DNA from: DASUPK01 sp963800285
GTDB taxonomy: Bacteria > Actinomycetota > Thermoleophilia > Solirubrobacterales > 70-9
DNA: 26,672 bases
Direction of reading: 5' to 3'
NCBI GenBank assembly: GCA_963800285.1
Contig: CAWDAL010000016.1
Coordinates: forward strand, 1 to 26,672
Shown here: in pieces, positions 17,001 through 22,699 of the stretch
Layout: each line of letters opens with the position of its first letter
Position numbering within the stretch: position 1 is the first letter of the stretch
The notes under the pieces: generated by a model
The model's input: only the letters and a program-made list of their open reading frames with translations
Told to the model about the DNA's origin: nothing
The model's database searches: none
Program-made: the position numbers and the translations under genes

Positions 17001-17077
17001 GCCTCGGCGTTCGGGGCATCGGGGAGGATCGCGCTGACGCCGACGATCGCGGCGGCGTTGTCGAGTGAGTCGCTCAT
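8054..17077 (-). CDS. Iterative type I PKS / PUFA-synthase-like megasynthase, KS-AT-KS-ACP5-KR-PS-DH
   Basis: This 3007-residue cytosolic megasynthase would build a carbon chain by repeated decarboxylative condensation, ketoreduction and dehydration. KS1 (about 8-470) has TDAACASAL with Cys217, VEGHGTST and NFGHLKGAAG. The acyltransferase (about 600-900) has GQGSQ and GHSVGEY (Ser702). KS2 (about 992-1480) is very divergent but keeps Cys1244 (NSACASTT), SHETYT and KGFTGH. Five ACP domains follow, with GIDT threonines at 1631, 1751, 1871, 1991 and 2111 joined by Pro/Ala-rich linkers. The ketoreductase (structural half from about 2180, catalytic half from about 2410) has TGAAGSIV, FSSIAARFGN and Tyr2605 in DYAAAND. 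A double-hotdog PS-DH (about 2710-3007) has HRIEGTPVLP (His2744) and LIELCFQ (Glu2916). No enoyl reductase, thioesterase or PPTase domain is seen. It resembles PfaA and enediyne PKSE in domain order, with an extra KS. ATG 17077 overlaps the upstream stop as ATGA. Product unknown. Confidence 0.93.
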   Translation of the reverse strand: MSDSLDNAAAIVGVSAILPDAPNAEAFWRNVTTGRYSISDVDPERWDPDLYYDPDPKAPERTYSKIGGWVREWEWDPLGWKLPVPPRVGDAMDDAHKWAVACTRMALMDAGWPDRPLDLDRTAVIIGNALSGEKHYLTALRIMFPELARELEETASFAALPADVRSAIEGELRAKFEGWLPEITEDTMPGELGNCIAGRIANLFNLHGPNFTTDAACASALAAMDATVDGLLAHEFDVAITGGIDRNMGAHTFVKFCAIGALSPSGTRPYSEGADGFVMGEGGALLVVKRLGDAVRDEDRIYAVVRGVGSASDGKGKGITAPNPVGQRFAIERAWRNAGLSPAECTLVEGHGTSTSVGDAVELKSLMDAFSGAQLPRGSIALGSVKSNFGHLKGAAGAAGMLKATLALHDKVLPPSINFERPNPNVDWTASPFAVNTELRDWDIAAGRSRVAGVSAFGFGGTNFHLVMEEYAPDRHATNGHGSSVAVPVDPPPSAEPAPAASGKPPVRGALVLGAADEGGLANALRTELAEARQGRHLDPTPPPTKALRAPERIAIDYADGPDLVAKAELALRVLQAGNPSAWPALRGRGIHRGSGIPGKVAFLYTGQGSQFANMLAELRRREPVVAELFEEADALVAPLLEGRRLSDLIFADPADPEAMARAEDELRRTEIQQPAVITVDTALTRLLGEYGIAPDMVMGHSVGEYGALVTAGGLTFGDALEAVSARGREMASLRVDDPGAMAAVMAPLEEAEEIVAGIDGYVVLANINSTHQVVLGGATDAVAHAVEAVKERGHTAIPLPVSHGFHTEIVAPASTPLRAMLTRLGLRPPRLPTVANVTGELYPTGDGAVEQMLDMLSRQVASPVQFVKGLHTLYDEGARIFVEVGPKHALQGFASDVLGDDAIVSLASNHPKQGDVPTFNNALCGLWGAGLGTGRDPVTRESVELKPGATAQPHSRPVREARARLAPEEGRARAAPEPAPAAVAGEAPGDEPVVITGAALGLPGAERLFDDANIGRLLNGEQGIDVIPGRLRREMLDKHITRLVKGDDGGAKFETIDRLEAVIKLAGRAGAFDPVEEFGVDDERLAALGHDTQLAIAAGIDALRDAGIPLVLRYKTTTKGTKLPDRWSLPDELRDDTGVIYASAFPGLEEMADEVARYTTDHMRRERLAALETLRARMLDHDGTDPVVLDEVERRIHDLEHTLEEEGYTFDRRFIFRVLSMGHSQLAELIGARGPNTQINSACASTTQAVALAEDWIRAGRCRRVLIVAADDATSDTLMGWLGAGFLASGAAATDDVVEEAALPFDERRHGMILGMGAAGLMVESAAAARERALTPICEVLGSATANSAFHGTRLDVEHISGVMEQLVEQAEGRGLRREDIAGETVFISHETYTPARGGSAAAEIHALRDVFGQAADSIVIANVKGFTGHPMGVGLEDVLAVKALETGVVPPVPNFRDPDPELGQLNLSGGGSYPVRYSLRLAAGFGSQISMLLLHWTPVGDGRRRNADELGHDYRVADRAAWTAWLRRMCGYEEPQLEVVQHRLRIVDQGPPAGVRLAPASAPDSAPAEIEPAALEMDSPAEAFEPASSPTASAGIEPRVLAIVSEETGYPTDLLDMDLDLEADLGIDTVKQAEVFASIRESYEIPFDDTLKLRDYPTLNHVVAFVRERSGVAPAPEEPAVTPTPTAAAPSSEPARAPEPAAAGPAPSAAPAQDDVTERVLAVVSEETGYPTDLLDMDLDLEADLGIDTVKQAEVFASIRESYEIPFDDTLKLRDYPTLNHVVAFVRERSGVAPAPEEPAVTPTPTAAAPSSEPARAPEPAAAGPAPSAAPAQDDVTERVLAVVSEETGYPTDLLDMDLDLEADLGIDTVKQAEVFASIRESYEIPFDDTLKLRDYPTLNHVVAFVRERSGVAPAPEEPAVTPTPTAAAPSSEPARAPEPAAAGPAPSAAPAQDDVTERVLAVVSEETGYPTDLLDMDLDLEADLGIDTVKQAEVFASIRESYEIPFDDTLKLRDYPTLNHVVAFVRERSGVAPAPEEPAVTPTPTAAAPSSEPARAPEPAAAGPAPSAAPAQDDVTERVLAVVSEETGYPTDLLDMDLDLEADLGIDTVKQAEVFASIRESYEIPFDDTLKLRDYPTLNHVVAFVRERSGLPEEEPAPVARDEGAPGAAAPEVGEPKRFPRRVPVPVVRPALEHCVPTGVSLDSGKRVIVMPDTGGVATALEKKLRKLGVEVLIADPHGDDVESQIQAWTAEAAVNGIYWLPAMDAEPPPAELDPEAWAEGLRVRVKLLARAMRELADQIEGDATFLVAGTRLGGRHGYDDAGATSAMGGAVTGFVKSLARERPEALVKAVDFPPSRKTAALAHILIEETLRDPGVVEVGHADGLRWAVGLVERPAEPDPARALEMETVFCVTGAAGSIVSAITADLAAASGGTFHLLDLVEEPDPGDPDLAKFVSDREGLKRELAGRIKARGERPTPKSVERELSKVERARAALDALEAIRAAGGKSYWHQADLTDPEQVSAAIKDVLRDSGRVDALIHCAGLEVSHFLPDKPQSEFDLVFDVKVNGWFNLLNALGDAAFGSAVVFSSIAARFGNGGQTDYAAANDLLCKSISRLRGEGVRGVAIDWTAWAEIGMASRGSIPKVMEMAGIDMLPPKVGVPVVRRELTAAGPGTEVLVAGALGMMLEERHPTGGLDPRAATEAIKAHHGPMTGRLAGFSSSDGFKVLIELDPTHQAFLDHHRIEGTPVLPGVMGIEAFAEAAAGLLPDWQVIALEDIELSAPFKFFRDEPRALELQVLHRNGSDGTLIAECRLVGTRSLPTGEERTVHFSGRAVLAREPVQPPDQADAPDDGESDGGIGPEAIYEIYFHGPAFRVLDRAWRHNGDVVGRLAADLPPDHEPAEEPTIAAPRLIELCFQTAGVWELGTTGRMALPTHIDRVIRYAGADAPGQLLAVVHPREDGSAVDARVVDEAGNVRVMLQGYRTIELPGALDAEALEPIRSAMS
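10620..12264. repeat. Perfect 360-base tandem repeat encoding five identical ACP domains
   Basis: The tract holds four full 360-base periods plus 205 bases, 1645 bases in all. I compared the copies line by line and found no substitution. Each period encodes one ACP core of about 70 residues (VSEETGYPTDLLDMDLDLEA, then DLGIDTVKQAEV) and a linker of about 48 residues rich in Pro and Ala. The boundary copies diverge just outside the ACP core: upstream the first ACP reads VLAIVS instead of VLAVVS, and downstream the last reads RSGLPEEE instead of RSGVAPAP. The period is a multiple of 3, so copy number can change without breaking the frame. Identity at synonymous sites points to recent duplication or ongoing gene conversion. 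The true copy number may differ from the assembled one. Confidence 0.97.
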
Positions 17078-18729
17078 GGCCGCATGCGCCCGTAGACGGC
17101 TTCCCTGACCTGCTCGAGATCGGCGAGCAGCCCGCCCTGGGCTTGGTGGATCGACGCGAGGTCGAGGCGGTGCTCGAGCTCGCCGAGGTCCCCGTCGGCT
17201 CCGGCCACGAAGCGCACACCCTCGGTCGGAACGGACAGCGCGGCGTTGCGGGCGCTCACGCGGCTGGCGGCGGCCAGCGCCTTTGCTCGCAGGCGCCGCG
17301 ACGCCTTCTCGTTCAGCTCCTTGTCGGCCGCCCGCTGCGCACGTCTGACGAGCGCAGCGGCGCCCTCGACCTGGGCGATCAGGGCACCGAGGCGCATCAG
17401 GACATGCTGGTGGCGGGTCAACCGCTCTACCCTGGCGCGTTCGAGCAGCTCTGCGAGGGCGTGGTGGGCGATTGCGGCGACGTCGGCGCCGACCGCGGGA
17501 TGGTCGCCGTGGAGCGCCTCGAGCTCCCGCGCCTTCTCGTGGTAGTGATCGCCGCCGGACTTCAGGTGCTCCTGCCAGCGCCCGCGCGCGATTGTGATCT
17601 CCATGATCTCCGAAGTGCCCTCGTAGATCCTGGTGATCCGAACGTCGCGCTTGATCTTCTCGACCATGTAGTCGTGGGTGTAGCCGTAGCCGCCGTGGGC
17701 CTGGATGGCCGCGTCGGCCGCCGCGTCACCCGCCTCCGTCGCAAGGTACTTGGCGATCGCGCCCTCGACGTTCAGCTGGCCCTCGCCGGCGTCCAATCGC
17801 TCGGCCGTTTCCTCGATCGCCGCCCGCGACGCCTCCAGGGCAACCGCGTGGGGGACGATCAGCTTGTTCGTGTAGCCCTCCTTCTCCGACAGCGGCCCGC
17901 CCGCCTGGACGCGCTTGCGGGAGTAGGAGATCGCGCGGTCTAGCGCCGCCCATCCCGCGCCCAGCCCGAAGGCAGCCACCATCAGCCTCGTGTAGCCGAA
18001 CACCTGCTGGGCCTGAACCAGGCCCTGGCCCTCGACGCCGCCGACAAGCCGGTCGGCTTCGACGTGGACCTTGTCCAGGAACAGCGCCGCCGTGTTGCTC
18101 AGCCGGATGCCGTGCTTGTCCTCGTGCTTGCCGTGAGTGAACCCATCGGCGCCCGACTCGATGATGAACCAGCTCGGTCCGCCGGGCGCGAGGGCGAGGA
18201 TCGTGTAGAGGTCCGCGACGCCCCCGTTGCTGATCCACTGCTTGGCCCCGCTGATCAGGTACCCCGTCACGTTCCCGTTCTCCGCGACAGGCTGCGCGAT
18301 TGTCTTCAGCGCCCCGAGGTCGCTGCCCGCCTCGGGCTCGGTGGCGCCGTAAGCGAACAGGATCCCCTCCTTGGCGATTCGGCTCATGTACTCGCGCTTC
18401 TGCTCCTCGGTCCCGCCGACCCGGATCGGATCGCTGCCCAAGAACGTTGCGAGCTCCGATGTCGCGAGGCCCACGTCGATCGCGGCCATCCGCTCGCAGA
18501 TGCGATAGACATCGAAGGCGCCGCCTCCCATCCCGCCGTACTCGAAAGGAACAAACAGGAGCTGGATGCCAAGCTCCTCGGCGGAGGACATGCGGCGAAC
18601 GAGCTCCTCCGGGAACGTGTCTCGCTCGTCGAGCTCGATCAGGAGCGAGTCCGGAAGCTCGCGCGCGGCGAACTCGTCGATGGACTTAAGCGCCACACTC
18701 AACGTCTCGGCGTTGAGCTCGTTAGCCAT
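17074..18729 (-). CDS. Acyl-CoA dehydrogenase family flavoprotein, first gene of the megasynthase operon
   Basis: Acyl-CoA dehydrogenases use FAD to form an alpha,beta-double bond in acyl thioesters and pass the electrons to ETF. The 551 residues include the flavin-contact stretch YGATEPEAGSDLG, KQWISNGG, HGGYGYTHDYMVEK, and catalytic Glu370 in IYEGTSEIME. About 150 residues follow the usual end of the fold. This helical extension recalls VLCAD/ACAD9-like members. ATG 18729 is preceded by CGGAGG at close spacing. The stop overlaps the megasynthase start (ATGA), so the two are probably translationally coupled. etfB and etfA are divergent neighbours and an ETF:quinone oxidoreductase lies beyond them, which gives a complete route to the quinone pool. 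It may desaturate the megasynthase product or precursor, or act in reverse as the missing enoyl reductase; neither can be settled from sequence. Confidence 0.93.
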   Translation of the reverse strand: MANELNAETLSVALKSIDEFAARELPDSLLIELDERDTFPEELVRRMSSAEELGIQLLFVPFEYGGMGGGAFDVYRICERMAAIDVGLATSELATFLGSDPIRVGGTEEQKREYMSRIAKEGILFAYGATEPEAGSDLGALKTIAQPVAENGNVTGYLISGAKQWISNGGVADLYTILALAPGGPSWFIIESGADGFTHGKHEDKHGIRLSNTAALFLDKVHVEADRLVGGVEGQGLVQAQQVFGYTRLMVAAFGLGAGWAALDRAISYSRKRVQAGGPLSEKEGYTNKLIVPHAVALEASRAAIEETAERLDAGEGQLNVEGAIAKYLATEAGDAAADAAIQAHGGYGYTHDYMVEKIKRDVRITRIYEGTSEIMEITIARGRWQEHLKSGGDHYHEKARELEALHGDHPAVGADVAAIAHHALAELLERARVERLTRHQHVLMRLGALIAQVEGAAALVRRAQRAADKELNEKASRRLRAKALAAASRVSARNAALSVPTEGVRFVAGADGDLGELEHRLDLASIHQAQGGLLADLEQVREAVYGRMRP

Positions 18730-18772
18730 CAGGCCTCCGACCTGGGGAACACCACGATCGGATTCGGACTAA

Positions 18773-18795
18773 CGTCCTCGATAGCGTCCTCGATA
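18773..18795. repeat. Short direct repeat, possible operator
   Basis: CGTCCTCGATA occurs at 18773-18783 and again at 18785-18795, a 12-base period, in the region between the divergent acyl-CoA dehydrogenase and etfB genes. It lies just upstream of the predicted etfB -35 and upstream of the dehydrogenase start. The 12-base period is near one helical turn, so two regulator subunits could bind the same face. No regulator gene is present in the window. Confidence 0.4.
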
Positions 18796-18799
18796 ACGG

Positions 18800-18828
18800 T
18801 TGACGAAGGTTCCCCAACGAGCTAGAAG
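18800..18828 (+). promoter_or_regulatory. Predicted sigma-70-like promoter for etfBA
   Basis: TTGACG at 18800-18805 and TAGAAG at 18823-18828 are separated by exactly 17 bases. Transcription would begin near 18835, about 47 bases before the etfB ATG. The -35 is close to consensus and the -10 matches at 4 of 6 positions. Predicted from pattern only. Confidence 0.45.
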
Positions 18829-18881
18829 GAAGCCGCTCGATTGCCAATGCTACCCCTTGAAGTTGAGGCGGTCGACCCCCG

Positions 18882-19652
18882 ATGAACATCGCGGTCGCGA
18901 TCCGGCTGATGCCCAAGACGGGCGAGGAGCTCGAGGTTGACGGGAGCGGCACGGACATCGACCGCGAGCTCGTCGAGATGGCCATCAACGAGTTCGACGA
19001 CCAAGCGCTCGAGGAGGCGGTGCTGCTCAAGGAGGCGACCGGCGCCACGGTCTCGGCGGTCGGGTTGCGCTCCGACGGGATCGATGAGGCGCTGCGCCTG
19101 GCCTACGCGCGCGGTGCGGACAGGCTGGTGGTCGTTGAGGCCGGCGAGATCGATACCTACGACTCTCGCACGGGGGCGCTCGCGTTCGCCGAGGCCTTCC
19201 GCCAGCTGGAGCCCGATCTCGTCCTCACCGGCGTCCAGACGCCGACCGACGTCTTCGGGCAAACAGCCCCCTACCTCGCCGCGAACCTCGGCTGGCCGCA
19301 GGCGAGCGTCGCCGTGGGTGTCACCCTCGCTGACGGAACGGCACGCGTGGTGCAGGAGTACGCCGGTGGGCGCCTTGCGGTCCTGGGCCTCGACCTGCCG
19401 GCGATCGTCGGCGTGCAGTCCGCCAGCTCGCCGCCGCGCTACGTCGCGATGGCGAGGCTCCGCCAGGCGATGACCGAGGCGAGCACCGAGACCCTCAACG
19501 TCAGCGTCGACGCGCCCGCCGTGCCGTCAAGCGTCGTCTCGCTCGCTCGGCCGGTGCCCCAGACTCAGGCGACGATGCTCGACGGTGACGCGGAGAAGAT
19601 CGCAGCGAAGCTCATCGAGGTGTTGCGCGAACGGGGAGCTCTGCTGGGCTGA
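18882..19652 (+). CDS. etfB: Electron transfer flavoprotein subunit beta
   Basis: EtfB is the AMP-binding subunit of the soluble ETF heterodimer, which carries electrons from acyl-CoA dehydrogenases to a membrane quinone oxidoreductase. The 256 residues fit the family. Visible signatures are the N-terminal MNIAVAIRLMP, the NEFDDQALEEAVLLKE helix region, TDVFGQTAPYLAANLGWPQA, and the C-terminal DLPAIVGVQSASSPPRYVAM, which corresponds to the ETF-beta signature. The ATG at 18882 has a GAGG about 13 bases upstream, rather far. Its TGA shares a base with the etfA ATG (TGATG), as expected for equimolar subunits. It is divergent from the acyl-CoA dehydrogenase gene, its likely electron donor. Confidence 0.95.
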   Translation: MNIAVAIRLMPKTGEELEVDGSGTDIDRELVEMAINEFDDQALEEAVLLKEATGATVSAVGLRSDGIDEALRLAYARGADRLVVVEAGEIDTYDSRTGALAFAEAFRQLEPDLVLTGVQTPTDVFGQTAPYLAANLGWPQASVAVGVTLADGTARVVQEYAGGRLAVLGLDLPAIVGVQSASSPPRYVAMARLRQAMTEASTETLNVSVDAPAVPSSVVSLARPVPQTQATMLDGDAEKIAAKLIEVLRERGALLG

Positions 19653-20587
19653 TGGGCGATGTCCTCGCATATCTCGAATCGCCCGTCAACGACCGGCTCC
19701 TAGGCTTCGCTCGCCCGCTGGCGGACGCCGCCGGAGGGGACCTGGTGGCGCTCGTCGCCGGCGCGGAGCCCGGCGGGAAGGACGCGAGCGCCGCTGACGT
19801 GGTGCTCGAGGCCGCGCACCCGGCGCTCTCGCCGTACCTCCCGGAGGCGCATCAGGCCGTGCTGGTGGCCGCCATCAACGAGGGCTCGCCCGACCTAGTC
19901 GTTCTCGAGAACACCACGGCGGCCCTGGATCTGGCGGCCGCGGCCGCGGCCGCGACGGGGCGTCCGTTCGTCGGCTACTGCGTCGAGCTGGCGGTCGAGG
20001 GCGGCGAGGCGCGGTCGGTCAGCGGGATCTACGGGGGACAGCTCCACGCCACCGCCAACACGCGGCTTCCGGCGGTGTTCGCGATCAACAGCGTGGCCCT
20101 GCACGACGCGCCCCAGGCTGCCGGGCGCGGCGAGCGGGCTGAGCTCGCGCCGCCGGCGAAGCTCGAGAGCCTGAGGACGACGTTCGTCGAGCCGGTGGAG
20201 CAGCCCGACGAGGGGGTCGACCTGACGAAGGCCGATCGGATTGTCTGCGTCGGCCGGGGCATCGGGAGCAAGGAGAACATCGAGATCGCGGAGGAGCTGG
20301 CCGAGGCGCTGGACGCCGAGGTGGGAGCGTCGCGACCCGTCATCGATTCCGGCTGGCTTCCCAAGGTGCGCCAGGTCGGCAAATCGGGCGCGCATGTGAC
20401 GCCGAAGCTCTACCTCTCGCTCGGGGTCTCGGGCGCCCCCGAGCACGTCGAAGGGATGCAGGGCGCCGAGCTGATCGTGGCCGTGAACACCGATCCGGGG
20501 GCGGCGATTTTCCACATCGCGCACTACGGGGCCGTGGCCGACCTGTTCGACGTCGCCGACGAGTTGACGAACCTGCTCGGCGAGTGA
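19652..20587 (+). CDS. etfA: Electron transfer flavoprotein subunit alpha
   Basis: EtfA carries the redox-active FAD of the ETF heterodimer. The 311 residues fit the family. The C-terminal FAD-binding domain is clear: DRIVCVGRGIGSKENI, GASRPVIDSGWLP, RQVGKSGAHVTPKLYLSLG, and GAELIVAVNTDPGAAIFHIA. The N-terminal half has the usual ETF alpha/beta fold residues (SVSGIYGGQLHATANT). The ATG at 19652 overlaps the etfB stop by one base. The gene ends only 3 bases from the stop of the convergent Fe-S oxidoreductase, which is probably its electron acceptor. Confidence 0.95.
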   Translation: MGDVLAYLESPVNDRLLGFARPLADAAGGDLVALVAGAEPGGKDASAADVVLEAAHPALSPYLPEAHQAVLVAAINEGSPDLVVLENTTAALDLAAAAAAATGRPFVGYCVELAVEGGEARSVSGIYGGQLHATANTRLPAVFAINSVALHDAPQAAGRGERAELAPPAKLESLRTTFVEPVEQPDEGVDLTKADRIVCVGRGIGSKENIEIAEELAEALDAEVGASRPVIDSGWLPKVRQVGKSGAHVTPKLYLSLGVSGAPEHVEGMQGAELIVAVNTDPGAAIFHIAHYGAVADLFDVADELTNLLGE

Positions 20588-20590
20588 CCG

Positions 20591-22663
20591 CTATGCGGGC
20601 GCTGCCTGCGCGAGCGCTTGCTCGATCAGCGCCGTCAGCTCCGCAACCTCAAAATCGGCGCCCACGACCTTGACGGCGTCCGAGTACATCGACAGGTCCT
20701 TCGGGCAGCTGACGAGGAAGTAGTCGAGGTCTCCCAGCGTCTGCGCTTCGCGGATTCGCTGCTCGCTGGGCCGTTCGGACGTCTCGCCGTCGTCGCTCAT
20801 CCAGATGCGGCCCCCGCCCGCCCCGCAGCAGAACGTGTTCGTCCCGTTGCGAGGCATCTCCACGAGCTCCGCACCGGTCGCCTCGATCAGCTGTCGTGGC
20901 GCCTCGGTGACCCGGTTGTAGCGCGCCAGGTAGCACGGATCGTGGTAGGTGACGCGCGTCCCGGAGAGCGGGGTTCGCAGCGAGATGGCCCCCTTCGCGA
21001 CCAGGTCGGCGAGGAGTTCGGTGTAGTGGTAGACGGGAACGCTGAGGCCGAACCGGGGGTACTCGTTGCGCAGGGCGTTCAGCGAGTGAGGGTCGGTGGT
21101 GAAGATCGCCTCGAACTGCGCATCGGCCAGCACGCTCATGTTCTGCTCGACCAGCATCTCGAACAGCCCCTCCTCGCCGATCCGGCGAATGTCGTTGCCC
21201 GAGTTGCGCTCGCCTTCGTAGAGCAACCCGAACGACACGCCGGCGTCGTGCAGGATCCGCGCCACGGACTGCGAGGCGACCTGGACGCGCTCGTCGAATG
21301 ATGCGAAGTCGCCCACGAACCACACGTACTCCACCGGCTCGCTCCGCGCGTCCGGGATCTTGAAGTCCAGGCCCTTGGCCCATCGGGCCCGAAGCCGCGC
21401 CGACTTGCCGTAGGAGTTGCCCTGTTTGCCGTAGTTCTCGAGCGTCTGCTGAAGGAGCGGATCCAGCTCGCCCTGATCGACGAGGTTTCGCCGCATGTCC
21501 ACGATCGTCGGGACGTGCTCGATCCCCACCGGGCACGCCTCCACGCAGGCCATGCACGTCGTGCACGCCCACAGCGCCTCCGCGGAAATCAACGGCGCCG
21601 AGGAGCCGTCGCCGTTCCGCTGCTGCTCGGGATGGTCGTAGAGGCGATCCCGGATGTCCAGGATCACCTGCCGCGGGGCCAGCGGCGTGCCCGAGGCGGT
21701 GGCCGGGCAGACGTCCGTGCAGCGCCCGCACTCGGTGCACGAAAACGCGTCGAGCACCTGCTTCCAGGTGACGTCGGACAGCGAGGCCACTCCGACGAGA
21801 CCCTCGGGCGGCGGCTCCAGGGCGGCGACGGGAGCGGCCGACACGTGGGTGACCTCGAGCGGTCGCTCAGCGCCGCGGGGCGGGAGCTTGGCAAAGAACA
21901 CGTTCGGGATCGCTGTGATGACGTGGAAGTGCTTGGACAGGGGCAGCAGGCACAGGAACGCCAGCACGGTGACGTTGTGTAGCCACCAGCCGACGTCGCT
22001 CACCGTGCGCGCCGCGGACGGGGAGAGGCCCCCGAGTGCCGCGGCCACTAGCGCGGTGAGCGGCGCAAAGTCGCGCTCGTGGCCGTGGATGTCGCCTGCG
22101 ACCAGCAGGCCGGCGTCGTAAAGCAGGCCGCCGACCATGATCAGCAGGATCATCACCAGGATCAGGACGCCCTCCCAATGCGGGGCCTCGCGGTAGCGCT
22201 GCTCGGCTCGGCCGAGGCCGAACAGCCGCGGCGTGTGCAGGACGACCCGCCGGTAGAGCATGTAGGTGACGCCGGCGATCACGCTGGCCTCGAGCAGGTC
22301 GCGGGCGATGAAGAAGGGCGGGCCCAGGGGCTCGTCGGGCGCGAAGCCGGGGATGTTCCAGCCCGCGTCGAACGCCCGCCCGTACAGCGTGACCACCTGG
22401 AGCAGCAGGACCACGAAGCCCCAGAAGACGAGCGCGTGCATGATCCCCGCAGGCTGCTCGCCGGAGAGGAACTTGCGCTGGCCGAGTCCGTAGAGGATCG
22501 TCTGCCTGATCCGCTCGGGAATCCGGTCCCAGCGCGCTGCGGGCCGTGCCGCGAACAGGAGCCGCGCCCTGGCGGCGATGATCCCCCCGAACACCAGCAG
22601 CCCGGTCCCCAGGATGATCGGAAAGAGGACATGGCTCACACTCGAATCATCGCGCACGCCCAC
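20591..22663 (-). CDS. Membrane Fe-S oxidoreductase, ETF:(mena)quinone oxidoreductase type (EMO-like)
   Basis: The 690-residue protein combines an N-terminal NarI-like membrane part with about six hydrophobic helices (near residues 10-30, 72-95, 118-140, 165-190, 203-218 and 228-250), several histidines that could hold b-type heme, two [4Fe-4S] motifs (CTECGRCTDVCP near 309 and CTTCMACVEACPVG near 365), and a C-terminal heterodisulfide-reductase-like region ending in DPCYLARYN and FCCGAGGGR (CCG motifs). This architecture is that of the EMO family, which accepts electrons from reduced ETF and passes them to menaquinone. Proximity to etfBA and an acyl-CoA dehydrogenase supports the role. The annotated start is GTG 22663. 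A second in-frame GTG two codons later (22657) has GGAG 5 bases upstream and may be the true start. It lies 36 bases after the GNAT gene. Confidence 0.9.
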   Translation of the reverse strand: MGVRDDSSVSHVLFPIILGTGLLVFGGIIAARARLLFAARPAARWDRIPERIRQTILYGLGQRKFLSGEQPAGIMHALVFWGFVVLLLQVVTLYGRAFDAGWNIPGFAPDEPLGPPFFIARDLLEASVIAGVTYMLYRRVVLHTPRLFGLGRAEQRYREAPHWEGVLILVMILLIMVGGLLYDAGLLVAGDIHGHERDFAPLTALVAAALGGLSPSAARTVSDVGWWLHNVTVLAFLCLLPLSKHFHVITAIPNVFFAKLPPRGAERPLEVTHVSAAPVAALEPPPEGLVGVASLSDVTWKQVLDAFSCTECGRCTDVCPATASGTPLAPRQVILDIRDRLYDHPEQQRNGDGSSAPLISAEALWACTTCMACVEACPVGIEHVPTIVDMRRNLVDQGELDPLLQQTLENYGKQGNSYGKSARLRARWAKGLDFKIPDARSEPVEYVWFVGDFASFDERVQVASQSVARILHDAGVSFGLLYEGERNSGNDIRRIGEEGLFEMLVEQNMSVLADAQFEAIFTTDPHSLNALRNEYPRFGLSVPVYHYTELLADLVAKGAISLRTPLSGTRVTYHDPCYLARYNRVTEAPRQLIEATGAELVEMPRNGTNTFCCGAGGGRIWMSDDGETSERPSEQRIREAQTLGDLDYFLVSCPKDLSMYSDAVKVVGADFEVAELTALIEQALAQAAPA

Positions 22664-22699
22664 TCCGGTTGCCAGGGGAGCGCGTTCTGCGGCGGATCT

